Positions 5,764 to 12,908 of a DNA stretch of 13,380 bases are shown here, in pieces. This DNA comes from Verrucomicrobiota bacterium. Lineage in GTDB: Bacteria > Verrucomicrobiota > Verrucomicrobiia > Chthoniobacterales > UBA10450. The DNA is taken from the NCBI GenBank assembly GCA_003219225.1, contig QHPZ01000065.1, forward strand, positions 1 through 13,380. Reading direction: 5' to 3'. Position 1 is the stretch's first letter. Every line of letters starts with the position of its first letter. Below the pieces are notes generated by a model. The model was not told the origin of the DNA. It saw nothing but the letters and a program-made list of their open reading frames with translations, and made no database searches. Made by a program: the position numbers and the translations under genes.

Positions 5764-5783
5764 CCGCGGCAGCATGTCCGCGG
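5764..5783. repeat. Perfect 6-bp hairpin between infA and rpmJ
   Basis: CCGCGG (5764-5769) and CCGCGG (5778-5783) form a self-complementary stem with an 8-nt loop, starting 2 nt after the infA stop on the minus strand. There is no T-tract, so it is unlikely to end transcription. It may stabilise the upstream mRNA, attenuate, or be another short palindromic repeat. Confidence 0.45.
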
Positions 5784-5785
5784 TA

Positions 5786-6004
5786 TCATTTCTGGCGGTA
5801 AGTGATCCGCCCCTTCGACAAATCGCAGGGGGAAATCTCTAGCATAACTTTGTCGCCTGGCAAGATGCGAATGAAGTGGAGCCGCATCTTGCCTGAGATA
5901 TGGGCGAGCACGTTGTGGCCGTTCGGCAACGCGACGCGAAACATGGTGTTGGGCAGCAGCTCGACGACCGTGCCCTCTACTTCAATTGCGTCTTTGCGTG
6001 CCAT
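5786..6004 (-). CDS. infA: Translation initiation factor IF-1
   Basis: 72 residues, the exact family length. It is a single S1/OB-fold domain: MARKDAIEVEGTVVELLPNT, then MFRVALPNGHNVLAHISGKM, HFIRILPGDKV and the conserved ending SKGRITYRQ. IF-1 binds the 30S A site during initiation together with IF-2 and IF-3. The ATG at 6004 is chosen because it gives the canonical N-terminus; the frame is open further upstream but only over map coding sequence. The start overlaps the end of map by 28 nt, so coupling is likely. Confidence 0.97.
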   Translation of the reverse strand: MARKDAIEVEGTVVELLPNTMFRVALPNGHNVLAHISGKMRLHFIRILPGDKVMLEISPCDLSKGRITYRQK

Positions 6005-6636
6005 GTCAAAATTTCGGGCTCCCCATTGGTGATGAGGACGGTGTGCTCGAAGTGCGCCGAGGGCATGCCGTCGGCGGTGCAAGCGGTCCAGCCGTTGTCG
6101 AGCAGGATGACCGCTTCGGTGCCGGAATTAATCATCGGCTCGATCGCCAATGTCATGCCGGGCTTCAATTTCGGGCCGGTGCCGCGCCGGCCGTAGTTCG
6201 GGATCTGCGGTTCTTCGTGCAATTTGCGGCCGACACCGTGCCCGACGAATTCGCGCACGACATTGAAATGGCTCCGGCGCGCTTCGTCCTCAATCTCCGC
6301 CCCGATGTCCCCGAGTCTGCGCCCCGCGTACGCGACTGCGATGGCGCGCGCAAGCGCGGCTTCGGTCGTGCGCAGCAAGCGCTCGGTGCGGTCATCAACG
6401 ATCCCGACCGGCACGGTGGTCGCGTTATCGCCCACCCAGCCGTCCTGAACGATGCCGATGTCGAGCTTGACGATGTCGCCGTATTGAATCCGCCGCTGAC
6501 TGCCGATGCCGTGGATGACTTCGTCGTTGAGCGAGATGCAAATGTTGCCCGGGAAAACGCGGTGCCCGAGTCGATAACCGAGAAACGCGCTCTTCACGTT
6601 CGCTTGCTGCATGAATGCGGCGGCGGCCTCGTCCAC
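5977..6636 (-). CDS. map: Type I methionine aminopeptidase, N-terminally truncated
   Basis: Removes initiator Met from nascent proteins. The catalytic core is complete: the substrate-site His in NDEVIHGIG, metal ligands Asp in VKLDIG and GDNATT, His in GHGVGRKLHEEP, Glu in AIEPMI and Glu in FEHTVL. Conserved sequence begins in this frame only at PGVSTKEVDEAAAAF (from about 6657). The roughly 32 residues that normally precede it (the MI..KS..EIEKMR..G helix) are missing, and upstream codons in frame run into adk. The only in-frame start is a GTG at 6636, inside the conserved region, so the listed 219-residue product would be truncated. An ATG ATT at 6665-6660, overlapping the adk stop, looks like the original start but is out of frame. 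This is either a pseudogene or an assembly deletion of about 90 nt. Confidence 0.82.
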   Translation of the reverse strand: MDEAAAAFMQQANVKSAFLGYRLGHRVFPGNICISLNDEVIHGIGSQRRIQYGDIVKLDIGIVQDGWVGDNATTVPVGIVDDRTERLLRTTEAALARAIAVAYAGRRLGDIGAEIEDEARRSHFNVVREFVGHGVGRKLHEEPQIPNYGRRGTGPKLKPGMTLAIEPMINSGTEAVILLDNGWTACTADGMPSAHFEHTVLITNGEPEILTWHAKTQLK

Positions 6637-6664
6637 TTCCTTGGTCGAAACACCCGGGCAATCA

Positions 6665-7312
6665 TCATCGTTTGTCTTCGATCAGGCCCGACACGTCTGC
6701 GAACACCACCTCGCGGTCGCGGTTCCCATCGATCCGGTGCAAGATCGACATCTTCCTGTAGAAATCGGCCAGCGGCTGCGTTTTCGTGTTGTATTCCGCG
6801 AGCCGTTTTTGCAGCACGGTCACGTCGTCGTCGCTCCGGCGCTCGAGGTGGCCGTCGCAGTAAGGGCAAACCGCGCGCTCGGAAAATTTCGCGGCGTTCG
6901 CGCTCGTGACGAACCCGCAACTGCGACATTGCAATCGTCCCGAGATGCGTTCGCGCACCGTCTCTTCCGAAACCTCCAGCCAGATCGCCAGATCAAGAGC
7001 TGTTCGTAACCGCGCGAGGATCGAGGATAAACTCTGCGCTTGCGGCAGCGTGCGCGGGAAGCCGTCGAACACGAAGCCATGGCTTCCATGCAGCCGCAGC
7101 CAATCTTCAATAAGCTCGATGATGATGTCATCGGACACGAGGTCGCCGCGCTGAAGTGTCTCCGCCGTTTTTAATCCAAGCGGCGTCCCGAGATCTCTTT
7201 CCCGCCGCAAGATCGGTGAAGTAACGGGAATACCGAACTGTCGGGTGATCATTTCGGCTTGTGTGCCTTTGCCGGAACCCGGCGCGCCGAGGAGAACGAG
7301 CCGCCGCTTCAC
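6665..7312 (-). CDS. adk: Adenylate kinase, zinc-type LID
   Basis: 215 residues. Catalyses ATP + AMP to 2 ADP in the cytoplasm. The P-loop GAPGSGKGT is at 9-17; the AMP-site/DGFPRT motif (FDGFPRT) is at 82-88; the long LID carries four cysteines (129, 132, 149, 152) that should bind zinc; the C-terminal RL.EY...T.PL..FY motif follows. The GTG start at 7312 overlaps the secY stop as GTGA and gives the canonical VKRRLVLLGAPG start; the frame is open further upstream only over secY. Oddity: where the family has STGDMLR, contacting AMP, this protein has VTSPILR (30-36), about two residues short and without the Gly-Asp. Adk lies between secY and map as in many bacteria. Confidence 0.95.
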   Translation of the reverse strand: MKRRLVLLGAPGSGKGTQAEMITRQFGIPVTSPILRRERDLGTPLGLKTAETLQRGDLVSDDIIIELIEDWLRLHGSHGFVFDGFPRTLPQAQSLSSILARLRTALDLAIWLEVSEETVRERISGRLQCRSCGFVTSANAAKFSERAVCPYCDGHLERRSDDDVTVLQKRLAEYNTKTQPLADFYRKMSILHRIDGNRDREVVFADVSGLIEDKR

Positions 7313-8814
7313 TTCGAGGCGAGAAAAGCCGCGACACCGCCGATAATCACGACCGCGATGCCGACGTAGAGCCACATCAACACTCCGCGACCGGCCGCTT
7401 CACCGCGCGCGTAGGTGGCGCGATCAAACGCGCGTCCCCGGATCCGGCCTTTGCGCAGGAATCCATCGTAATGTCGCTGGATCAAATGCGTTTCAACCTG
7501 GCGCATCGTGTCAAGCATCACGCCGACAACAATGAGCAAACTCGTGCCGCCAAAAAATTGCGCCGTGATTGTGGGCACGTGTAGCCCTTGGCTGAGCAAG
7601 CTCGGCAAAATCGCGATGATGGTCAGCGCCACCGCGCCCGCGAAGGTCAGGCGGCTCATTGTCGTATCGAGAAATTTCGCGGTCGGTTCGCCCGGTCGCA
7701 CACCGGGGATGTAACCGCCGTATTTTTTTAGATCATCGGCGATCTGCGTCGGCTGAAACTGCGTCGCGACCCAGAAATAGCTGAAGAAGAAAATCATGGC
7801 CGCCAGAACGGCATAGTGCGGCCAGCCATTAGAGAGCGCGGCCGCAACCCGCGCCGCAAAGGGACTGCTCTTGAAAGCATAGCTGACGATGGTCGTGGGA
7901 AACAAAAGAAGCGCCCACGCGAAGATGATCGGCATCACACCGGAGTAATTGACCTTCAGCGGCATGTATTGGGTTTGGCCGCCGTACATTTTGCGACCGA
8001 CCACGCGCTTGGCGTACTGAACGGTGATCTTGCGCTGACCTTGTGTGATCGCGATCACCCCCGCGATGACAAGGATCAAGAATAGAACCATTAGGACCAG
8101 CACCATCGGGTTAACCTGGGTGGCCGCGCCGCCGCTGGGCACAAACGTTTTCCAGGCCTGGGCGAGCGCGGCGGGCAGGCGCGCAACGATGCCGATGGTG
8201 ATAATGAGCGAAATGCCGTTGCCGATGCCGCGCTCGGTGATCTGGTCGCCGAGCCACATGAGAAAAAGCGTGCCGGTGGTGAGCGAGATCACGGTGACAA
8301 TCCGAAACGTCCAGCCGAGATCGTCTACCAAGGGAATGCCGAGCTGTCGGATCGTGTCGGTGATTCCGGGCAGAGTGATGTGATACGACTCGGGGTGCTG
8401 AAATGACACGGCCAGCATGTAACCCTGGAAAATGCACAGACCGAGCGTGGCGTAGCGCGTCATCTGCATTATTTTCTGGCGGCCGCCGTCTTCGCGCGCG
8501 AGCCGGCTCAACCGCGGGATCACCGCCGTCAGCAGCTGCATCATGATCGACGCACTGATGTAAGGCATGATACCGAGCGAAAAAACTGCGCAATTCTCCA
8601 GCGCACCACCGCTGAATAAATTGAACAGCGCCGCGATCTGGCCGCCGGTCTTTTCGGTGAGCGCGGTGCGGAACCATTCCTGGATGACAGCCTGATTCAC
8701 GCCCGGCGTGGTGATCGCGGCGCCGAGCCGCACGATCACGATCACCGCCAGCGTGAACAAGATCCGCCGGCGCAGCTCCGGGATTTTGAGCGTGTTTACA
8801 AAGGCCGAAACCAT
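7309..8814 (-). CDS. secY: Preprotein translocase subunit SecY
   Basis: 501 residues with about ten membrane segments. It is the central pore of the SecYEG translocon, which exports or inserts proteins at the inner membrane. Diagnostic motifs are GIMPYISASIMMQLL (81-95), the TM3 entry with ARED, ITERGIGNGISLII (192-205), the cytoplasmic loop KRVVGRKMYGGQTQYMPLKV (269-288), NYSGVMPIIFA (289-299) and KKYGGYIPGVRPG (363-375). It is somewhat longer than the 440-residue E. coli protein, with extra residues in periplasmic loops and after TM1, where many PVC-group SecY proteins are also long. It follows L15 by 31 nt and overlaps adk by 4 nt. No Shine-Dalgarno is obvious. Confidence 0.98.
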   Translation of the reverse strand: MVSAFVNTLKIPELRRRILFTLAVIVIVRLGAAITTPGVNQAVIQEWFRTALTEKTGGQIAALFNLFSGGALENCAVFSLGIMPYISASIMMQLLTAVIPRLSRLAREDGGRQKIMQMTRYATLGLCIFQGYMLAVSFQHPESYHITLPGITDTIRQLGIPLVDDLGWTFRIVTVISLTTGTLFLMWLGDQITERGIGNGISLIITIGIVARLPAALAQAWKTFVPSGGAATQVNPMVLVLMVLFLILVIAGVIAITQGQRKITVQYAKRVVGRKMYGGQTQYMPLKVNYSGVMPIIFAWALLLFPTTIVSYAFKSSPFAARVAAALSNGWPHYAVLAAMIFFFSYFWVATQFQPTQIADDLKKYGGYIPGVRPGEPTAKFLDTTMSRLTFAGAVALTIIAILPSLLSQGLHVPTITAQFFGGTSLLIVVGVMLDTMRQVETHLIQRHYDGFLRKGRIRGRAFDRATYARGEAAGRGVLMWLYVGIAVVIIGGVAAFLASK

Positions 8815-8845
8815 TCGCTAAATCTGGAACAACTCACATCGAGCG

Positions 8846-9436
8846 CTAGCTCTTGCGTGATGTTTTCTTCGGCGTCGCCCGGGCCGAAGTTTTTCTTGTC
8901 GATCTTTTCTTCGCCGTCACCGCCGGCTGCGTTTGGTTTGCGGCAAGATCGACATCTTCAGGCGTCGGGGCTGGTGCAGGCGCTCGACGCTCGCGCAGTG
9001 TGATCGTGCCGCCGGCTTTCTCAATTTTTTCCCGGGCGCCTGCGCTCACTTTGTCGGCTTCGATCGTGAGGCCGTGTTTCAATTCGCCGTCGCCGAGAAT
9101 TTTGATTCCATCGAAATCACCGCGCACAAGTTTCGACTCGCGCAGCAGCTGTTCGTTCACGGTCGTGCCGGTTTTGAAATCTGCGAGGTCGGCGAGATTA
9201 ACAATCGCGTAGCGCTTGTGAAAGGCGGCGTTGTTAAAGCCCCGCTTCGGCAAACGCCGGATCAGCGGCATCTGGCCGCCTTCAAATCCGAGGCGGATAC
9301 TGCCACCGGAGCGGGCTTTCTGACCTTTGGTGCCTTTGCCGCTGGTCTTGCCGTGACCCGAGCTTTCACCGCAGCCGAGCCGTTTGGTTCGGTGCCGCGC
9401 GCCGGGACGCGGCCGCAGATTATGAAGACGCAACAT
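8846..9436 (-). CDS. rplO: Large ribosomal subunit protein L15 with C-terminal tail
   Basis: 196 residues against about 145-150 normally. The core covers residues 1-150: MLRLHNLRPRPGARHRTKRL, the Gly-rich GHGKTSGKGTKGQKARSGG, FEGGQMPLIRRLPKRGF, and the C-terminal KILGDGEL...A.EKIEKAGG. The last 45 residues are a Pro/Ala then Lys/Arg/Ser/Thr-rich tail, likely disordered and rRNA-facing. L15 is a 50S assembly protein. The ATG overlaps the S5 end by 17 nt. The rpmD (L30) gene, often between S5 and L15, is absent. Confidence 0.97.
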   Translation of the reverse strand: MLRLHNLRPRPGARHRTKRLGCGESSGHGKTSGKGTKGQKARSGGSIRLGFEGGQMPLIRRLPKRGFNNAAFHKRYAIVNLADLADFKTGTTVNEQLLRESKLVRGDFDGIKILGDGELKHGLTIEADKVSAGAREKIEKAGGTITLRERRAPAPAPTPEDVDLAANQTQPAVTAKKRSTRKTSARATPKKTSRKS

Positions 9437-9980
9437 GCTGATCTGCCTTTCCGTCGCCGGCCTTGATACCGCGGACCTGCAAAATCTCGTCGCGCCGGCG
9501 CAACGCGCGCAGCGCCGCCATTGTCGCCTTCACGACATTAGCGTGGTTACTTGAACCGAGAGATTTCGCGAGCACATCGCGAATCCCCGCGGCCTCGACC
9601 ACTGCGCGCACACCGCCACCCGCGATTACGCCCGTTCCCGGCGACGCTGGCCGCAGCAGAACGCGGCCGCCGCCGAATTCGCCGATCGTCTCGTGCGGGA
9701 TCGTGTTTTCGTGCAGGGAAACTTTGACCATCGATTTGCGCGCGGCTTCCGACGCCTTGCGAATCGCTTCCGAAACTTCGTTCGCTTTTCCGAAACCGTA
9801 ACCAACCTTGCCATCGTGATCGCCGGCCACGATCAACGCGCTGAAACTGAATCGCCGCCCGCCTTTCACCACTTTCGCGCAGCGATTGATGAACACGACT
9901 TTTTCCGTCGTGTCACCTTTGGCCGCCGGGGTCCGGTCGGGATTACGCGAATCGCGTCTACTTGGAGGTCCTTGTGCCAT
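9420..9980 (-). CDS. rpsE: Small ribosomal subunit protein S5
   Basis: 186 residues. S5 sits at the 30S mRNA entry tunnel and affects accuracy and helicase activity. A short Arg/Asp-rich arm (1-25) is followed by the double-stranded-RNA-binding-like S5 N domain (FSFSALIVAGDHDGKVGYGFGKANEVSEAI, quoted as VAGDHDGKVGYGFGKANEV) and the C domain (GVIAGGGVRAVVEAAGIRDVLAKSLGSSN, of which GGGVRAVVEAAGIRDVLAKS is the key part). It follows L18 by 3 nt and overlaps the L15 start by 17 nt. Confidence 0.98.
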   Translation of the reverse strand: MAQGPPSRRDSRNPDRTPAAKGDTTEKVVFINRCAKVVKGGRRFSFSALIVAGDHDGKVGYGFGKANEVSEAIRKASEAARKSMVKVSLHENTIPHETIGEFGGGRVLLRPASPGTGVIAGGGVRAVVEAAGIRDVLAKSLGSSNHANVVKATMAALRALRRRDEILQVRGIKAGDGKADQHVASS

Positions 9981-9983
9981 TGT

Positions 9984-10349
9984 CTAAAATTTCAATCCAC
10001 CTTCACGCGCCGCGTCGGCCAGCGCCTTCACTTTGCCCTGATACTGGAAGCCGCCGCGATCGAACACGACCTTGTCGATCTTTTTGTCCAGTGCGCGCTC
10101 GGCAATCACTTTGCCGACGACTTCGGCCGTCGCGCGGTTGGCCGCGGCCTTGTTTTTGCCAAGCACGTCTTTCTCGGCGGTCGACGCAGCGACCAGCGTT
10201 TTCGCGGCGGCGTCATCGATGACCTGCGCGTAAACGTGTTTGCCGGAAAAGAAGATCGACAATCGCGGCCGTGCGGCGGTACCGGAGATTTTTTTCCGGA
10301 TCCGCCGATGCAAACGTGCGCGCGCAGTTTTTCGATTAAACGTCGCCAT
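9984..10349 (-). CDS. rplR: Large ribosomal subunit protein L18
   Basis: 121 residues, the normal length. L18 binds 5S rRNA together with L5 and places it in the central protuberance. The basic N-terminal region (RKTARARLHRRIRKKISG), RPRLSIFFSGKHVYAQVIDD and the C-terminal VVFDRGGFQYQGKVKALADA with EGGLKF are all typical. Three-nt gaps on both sides (L6 and S5) suggest strong translational coupling. Confidence 0.98.
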   Translation of the reverse strand: MATFNRKTARARLHRRIRKKISGTAARPRLSIFFSGKHVYAQVIDDAAAKTLVAASTAEKDVLGKNKAAANRATAEVVGKVIAERALDKKIDKVVFDRGGFQYQGKVKALADAAREGGLKF

Positions 10350-10352
10350 AAA

Positions 10353-10892
10353 TTACTGGACGGTCTTGCCCTCCTTGCGCCGGATTTGCTCGCCGGCATA
10401 GCGAACACCCTTTCCTTTGTAGGGCTCGGGCGGATAGAACCGGCGAATATCGGCGGCGACTTGACCGACCAGTTTTTTATCGACGCCTTCGATCGTGATC
10501 CTGGTCTGATCGGCGACGGTAATTTTAATGTCCTTCGGAATCGGAAACAGCACCGGGTGCGAAAAACCGAGGCTCAGATTGAGGTTCGACCCCTGCACGA
10601 CGGCTTTAAAACCGACGCCTTCGATCTCGAGATTTTTCCTGAAACCTTCGCTCACGCCCTGGAGCATGTTGTGAACCAGAGCGCGCGAGAGACCGTGCAA
10701 GGCTTTCGCGCTGCGGCTCTCGGCCGAGCGCGCGAGCATGACCTGATTGTTGTCGATCCTGGCCGAGATCGCAGGCGGCAGCTTCCAATTGAGTTTTCCT
10801 TTCGGCCCTTCGACCGCGACACCGCCGTCATTGTCGATGTTGACCTTGACCTTGTCGGGAATCTCAATCGCTTTATTTCCGATTCGTGACAT
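10353..10892 (-). CDS. rplF: Large ribosomal subunit protein L6
   Basis: 179 residues, the normal length, made of two tandem L6 folds. It lies near the GTPase-associated centre of the 50S. Starts MSRIGNKAIEIPDKVKV; GPKGKLNW, RALVHNMLQGVSEGF and the C-terminal signature RRFYPPEPYKGKGVRYAGE are diagnostic. The ATG at 10892 is chosen on homology; the frame is open upstream only over S8 sequence. It is separated from S8 by a 40-nt AT-rich spacer with a direct repeat, the longest gap in this part of the operon. Confidence 0.98.
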   Translation of the reverse strand: MSRIGNKAIEIPDKVKVNIDNDGGVAVEGPKGKLNWKLPPAISARIDNNQVMLARSAESRSAKALHGLSRALVHNMLQGVSEGFRKNLEIEGVGFKAVVQGSNLNLSLGFSHPVLFPIPKDIKITVADQTRITIEGVDKKLVGQVAADIRRFYPPEPYKGKGVRYAGEQIRRKEGKTVQ

Positions 10893-10905
10893 GGGTTCGT
10901 GATTT

Positions 10906-10923
10906 GTTACAAAAGTTACAAAG
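10906..10923. repeat. 9-bp tandem direct repeat in the S8-L6 spacer
   Basis: GTTACAAAA (10906-10914) is followed directly by GTTACAAAG (10915-10923). They lie in a 40-nt AT-rich spacer that contrasts with the GC-rich genes around it. On the mRNA side this reads as repeated TTTGTAAC units upstream of the rplF start. It looks like a fragment of a short iterated element; no function can be assigned. Confidence 0.4.
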
Positions 10924-10932
10924 ATTAAATCG

Positions 10933-11331
10933 TTACCAGATGTAGGCGAGCAGTTCGCCTCCCACTTTTTGTTTCTTCGCTTCGCGGCCCGACAACACGC
11001 CGCGCGAGGTGGAAAGAATTGACACGCCCATACCACCGAGCACGCGCGGGATTTCATCAGCGCCGACGTATCGGCGCAAGCCCGGCCGGCTCACCCGACG
11101 CAGCCCGGTGATCGCGCTCGTTTTATCGACGAGCTTGTTTGTGATCCTGATTCGCGGGTGCGCCGCGCTCGTGTCGACGGCGTAATCGGCGATGTAACCT
11201 TCATCCTTCAAAATCCGCGCGATCTCGGCCTTCATCTTCGAATACGGCACGACGATGTCGATCTTCTGCGCGCGCACGCCATTGCGCACGCGAGCCAGAA
11301 GATCGGCAATCGGATCAGTTATAGCACTCAT
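10933..11331 (-). CDS. rpsH: Small ribosomal subunit protein S8
   Basis: 132 residues, the normal length. S8 binds helix 21 of 16S rRNA and in E. coli also represses the spc operon. Starts MSAITDPIADLLARVRNG; the C-terminal rRNA-binding motif STSRGVLSGREAKKQKVGGE is intact. It follows L5 after only 5 nt: the S14 gene (rpsN), which usually sits here, is missing. I could not identify an S8-binding regulatory stem in the mRNA by eye. Confidence 0.98.
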   Translation of the reverse strand: MSAITDPIADLLARVRNGVRAQKIDIVVPYSKMKAEIARILKDEGYIADYAVDTSAAHPRIRITNKLVDKTSAITGLRRVSRPGLRRYVGADEIPRVLGGMGVSILSTSRGVLSGREAKKQKVGGELLAYIW

Positions 11332-11336
11332 TTCAA

Positions 11337-11948
11337 TCAGGTGGTCTGCGCGGCGGCGGGTCCGCCTTCGGACGGACTCGCTGTGGCGAGCTTGCGGGCC
11401 CGGTCGCTGAACGGCATGCCCATTTCGCTCAAGAGCGCTTTGGCTTCCTCGTCGGTCCGCGCGCTGGTCACGATAGTAACATCAAAACCGATGTTGCGCT
11501 TGATTTTATCGAGTTCGACCTCGGGAAAAATGGTCTGATCGGCCACGCCGAGCGTGTAGTTGCCGTGCCGATCGAAGCAGCGCGGCGAGACGCCGCGGAA
11601 ATCGCGGATGCGCGGCAGCGCCGCTTTGATCAGGCGCTCAAGAAATTCATACATGCGCGCGCCGCGCAACGTCACTTTCGCGCCGATCGCCTGGTCCTTG
11701 CGCAATTTGAAATTGGAAATGCTTTTCTTGGCGCGGGTTTCGACCGGCCGCTGGCCGGTGATCAACGCCAGCTCGGCCTTGGCCTCCTCCAGCGCCGTTT
11801 TCACGTCTCCTTGCGATCCGACCGACGTGTTGATCACCACCTTTTCCACTTTCGGGGTCTGGTGAACGTTCTTATAGCCGTGCCGCTGCTGCAGCGTCGG
11901 CATTACCTTCTCCTTGTAGTGGCGGTAAAATTCGTTCTGCTCTTTCAC
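11337..11948 (-). CDS. rplE: Large ribosomal subunit protein L5
   Basis: 203 residues. L5 carries 5S rRNA into the 50S central protuberance and touches S13 across the subunit bridge. VEKVVINTSVG, LITGQRP, SISNFKLRKDQAIGAKVTLRG, FRGVSPRCFDRHGNYTLGV (partly quoted) and the Ile-Phe-Pro-Glu motif are diagnostic. The last 18 residues (from about 186) are a variable Ala/Ser/Pro tail beyond the normal C-terminus. It starts with GTG at 11948, overlapping the L24 stop as GTGA. Confidence 0.98.
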   Translation of the reverse strand: MKEQNEFYRHYKEKVMPTLQQRHGYKNVHQTPKVEKVVINTSVGSQGDVKTALEEAKAELALITGQRPVETRAKKSISNFKLRKDQAIGAKVTLRGARMYEFLERLIKAALPRIRDFRGVSPRCFDRHGNYTLGVADQTIFPEVELDKIKRNIGFDVTIVTSARTDEEAKALLSEMGMPFSDRARKLATASPSEGGPAAAQTT

Positions 11949-12235
11949 GATTTCGCCGTTTCTTTTTCTTTTTTCTTTTTCTCCGCCGCCGGTTTTTCAC
12001 CGCGCTCGAGCAACTTCACGTTCGAGATATGGATCGGCCCTTCGCGCTCGGCGATCTTGCCGCTCGGGTTGTCCTGCGATTTGCGCAGATGCTTCTTGAT
12101 GATGCGCACGCCTTCGATCAGCACCTGCTGCTTGCGCGGAATCACCTGCAGGATCCGGCCGGAGGAACCACGGAAGTTGCCCGAGATCACCTCGACCTGA
12201 TCGCCTTTTTTAACGTGAAACTTGATCCGGTTCAT
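11945..12235 (-). CDS. rplX: Large ribosomal subunit protein L24
   Basis: 96 residues. It is a 50S assembly initiator near the exit tunnel. The KOW motif is at residues 7-33 (VKKGDQVEVISGNFRGSSGR), followed by IPRKQQVLIEGVRIIKKHLR and the typical EGPIHISNVKLL. The last 18 residues are Lys/Glu-rich. The ATG overlaps the L14 stop and the stop overlaps the L5 GTG, each by 4 nt. Confidence 0.97.
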   Translation of the reverse strand: MNRIKFHVKKGDQVEVISGNFRGSSGRILQVIPRKQQVLIEGVRIIKKHLRKSQDNPSGKIAEREGPIHISNVKLLERGEKPAAEKKKKEKETAKS

Positions 12236-12597
12236 AAAACTTCCGGCGCAAGCGAGACGATTTTCATAAAGTTTTTCTCGCGCAATTCGCGCGCGACTGG
12301 ACCGAAAATGCGGGTGCCGCGCGGGTTCAGATCCTTGTCGATGATCACGATCGCGTTGTTATCGAAGCGGAGGAGCGAACCATCGTCGCGTTTAATCGGC
12401 TGACGTGTGCGAACGAGGACTGCGCGCACAACCTCGCCCTTTTTCACGGTGCCGGTGGCGCTCGCCTCCTTCACATTGGCGGTGATAACGTCGCCGATCC
12501 CGGCGTAAAGCGTCGCTTTACCGATCACGCCGATCATCGTGGCCATGCGCGCGCCGGTATTGTCGGCCACATCGAGTCTGGATCGAATCTGCACCAT
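12232..12597 (-). CDS. rplN: Large ribosomal subunit protein L14
   Basis: 121 residues, one less than E. coli. L14 forms an intersubunit bridge. MVQIRSRLDVADNTGARMAT, GDVITANVKEA, VRAVLVRTRQPIKRDDGS and the ending GPVARELREKNFMKIVSLAPEVL (partly quoted) are highly characteristic. The ATG at 12597 gives the standard N-terminus; an upstream in-frame start would overlap S17. It lies 11 nt after S17. Confidence 0.98.
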   Translation of the reverse strand: MVQIRSRLDVADNTGARMATMIGVIGKATLYAGIGDVITANVKEASATGTVKKGEVVRAVLVRTRQPIKRDDGSLLRFDNNAIVIIDKDLNPRGTRIFGPVARELREKNFMKIVSLAPEVL

Positions 12598-12608
12598 AAG
12601 ATCGACAA

Positions 12609-12905
12609 TTATTTTTGGAGCACCTCCACAAGGCGCCACCGTTTCAGCTTGCTCAGCGGCCGCGTCTCCATGATCCGCACTGTGTCGCCGGTTTTGGCTT
12701 TGTTCTCCTCGTCGTGCGCGTAAAACTTTCTCATCTGCTTGACGATCTTGCCGAAGCGCGGATGCGGCACACGGGTGACCGTTTGCACGACAATCGTCTT
12801 GTTCATCTTGTCCGAGATCACTTCGCCCACGCGCGTCTTGCGATGGGCGCGAGTAAAGCGCGCCGGCAATGGCGGCGGCTGTGGCTGTATCGGTTGTTCG
12901 GCCAT
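12609..12905 (-). CDS. rpsQ: Small ribosomal subunit protein S17
   Basis: 98 residues, about 15 longer than usual because of a Pro/Gln-rich N-terminal arm (MAEQPIQPQPPPLPARF). The OB-fold core shows GEVISDKMNKTIVVQTVTR, HPRFGKIVKQMRKFYAHDE and GDTVRIMETRPLSKLKRWRL. S17 is a primary 16S rRNA-binding protein of the 30S body. It follows L29 by 3 nt. Confidence 0.97.
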   Translation of the reverse strand: MAEQPIQPQPPPLPARFTRAHRKTRVGEVISDKMNKTIVVQTVTRVPHPRFGKIVKQMRKFYAHDEENKAKTGDTVRIMETRPLSKLKRWRLVEVLQK

Positions 12906-12908
12906 AAA

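Noticed and set aside
5986..6909. 307-codon plus-strand open frame opposite map and adk
   Set aside because: Antisense to clear enzyme coding sequence; composition is that of a mirrored GC-rich frame.
9693..10889. 398-codon open frame on the plus strand opposite L6, L18 and S5
   Set aside because: It is antisense to three well-identified ribosomal genes; long antisense frames are common in GC-rich DNA, and the translation has no recognisable domain.
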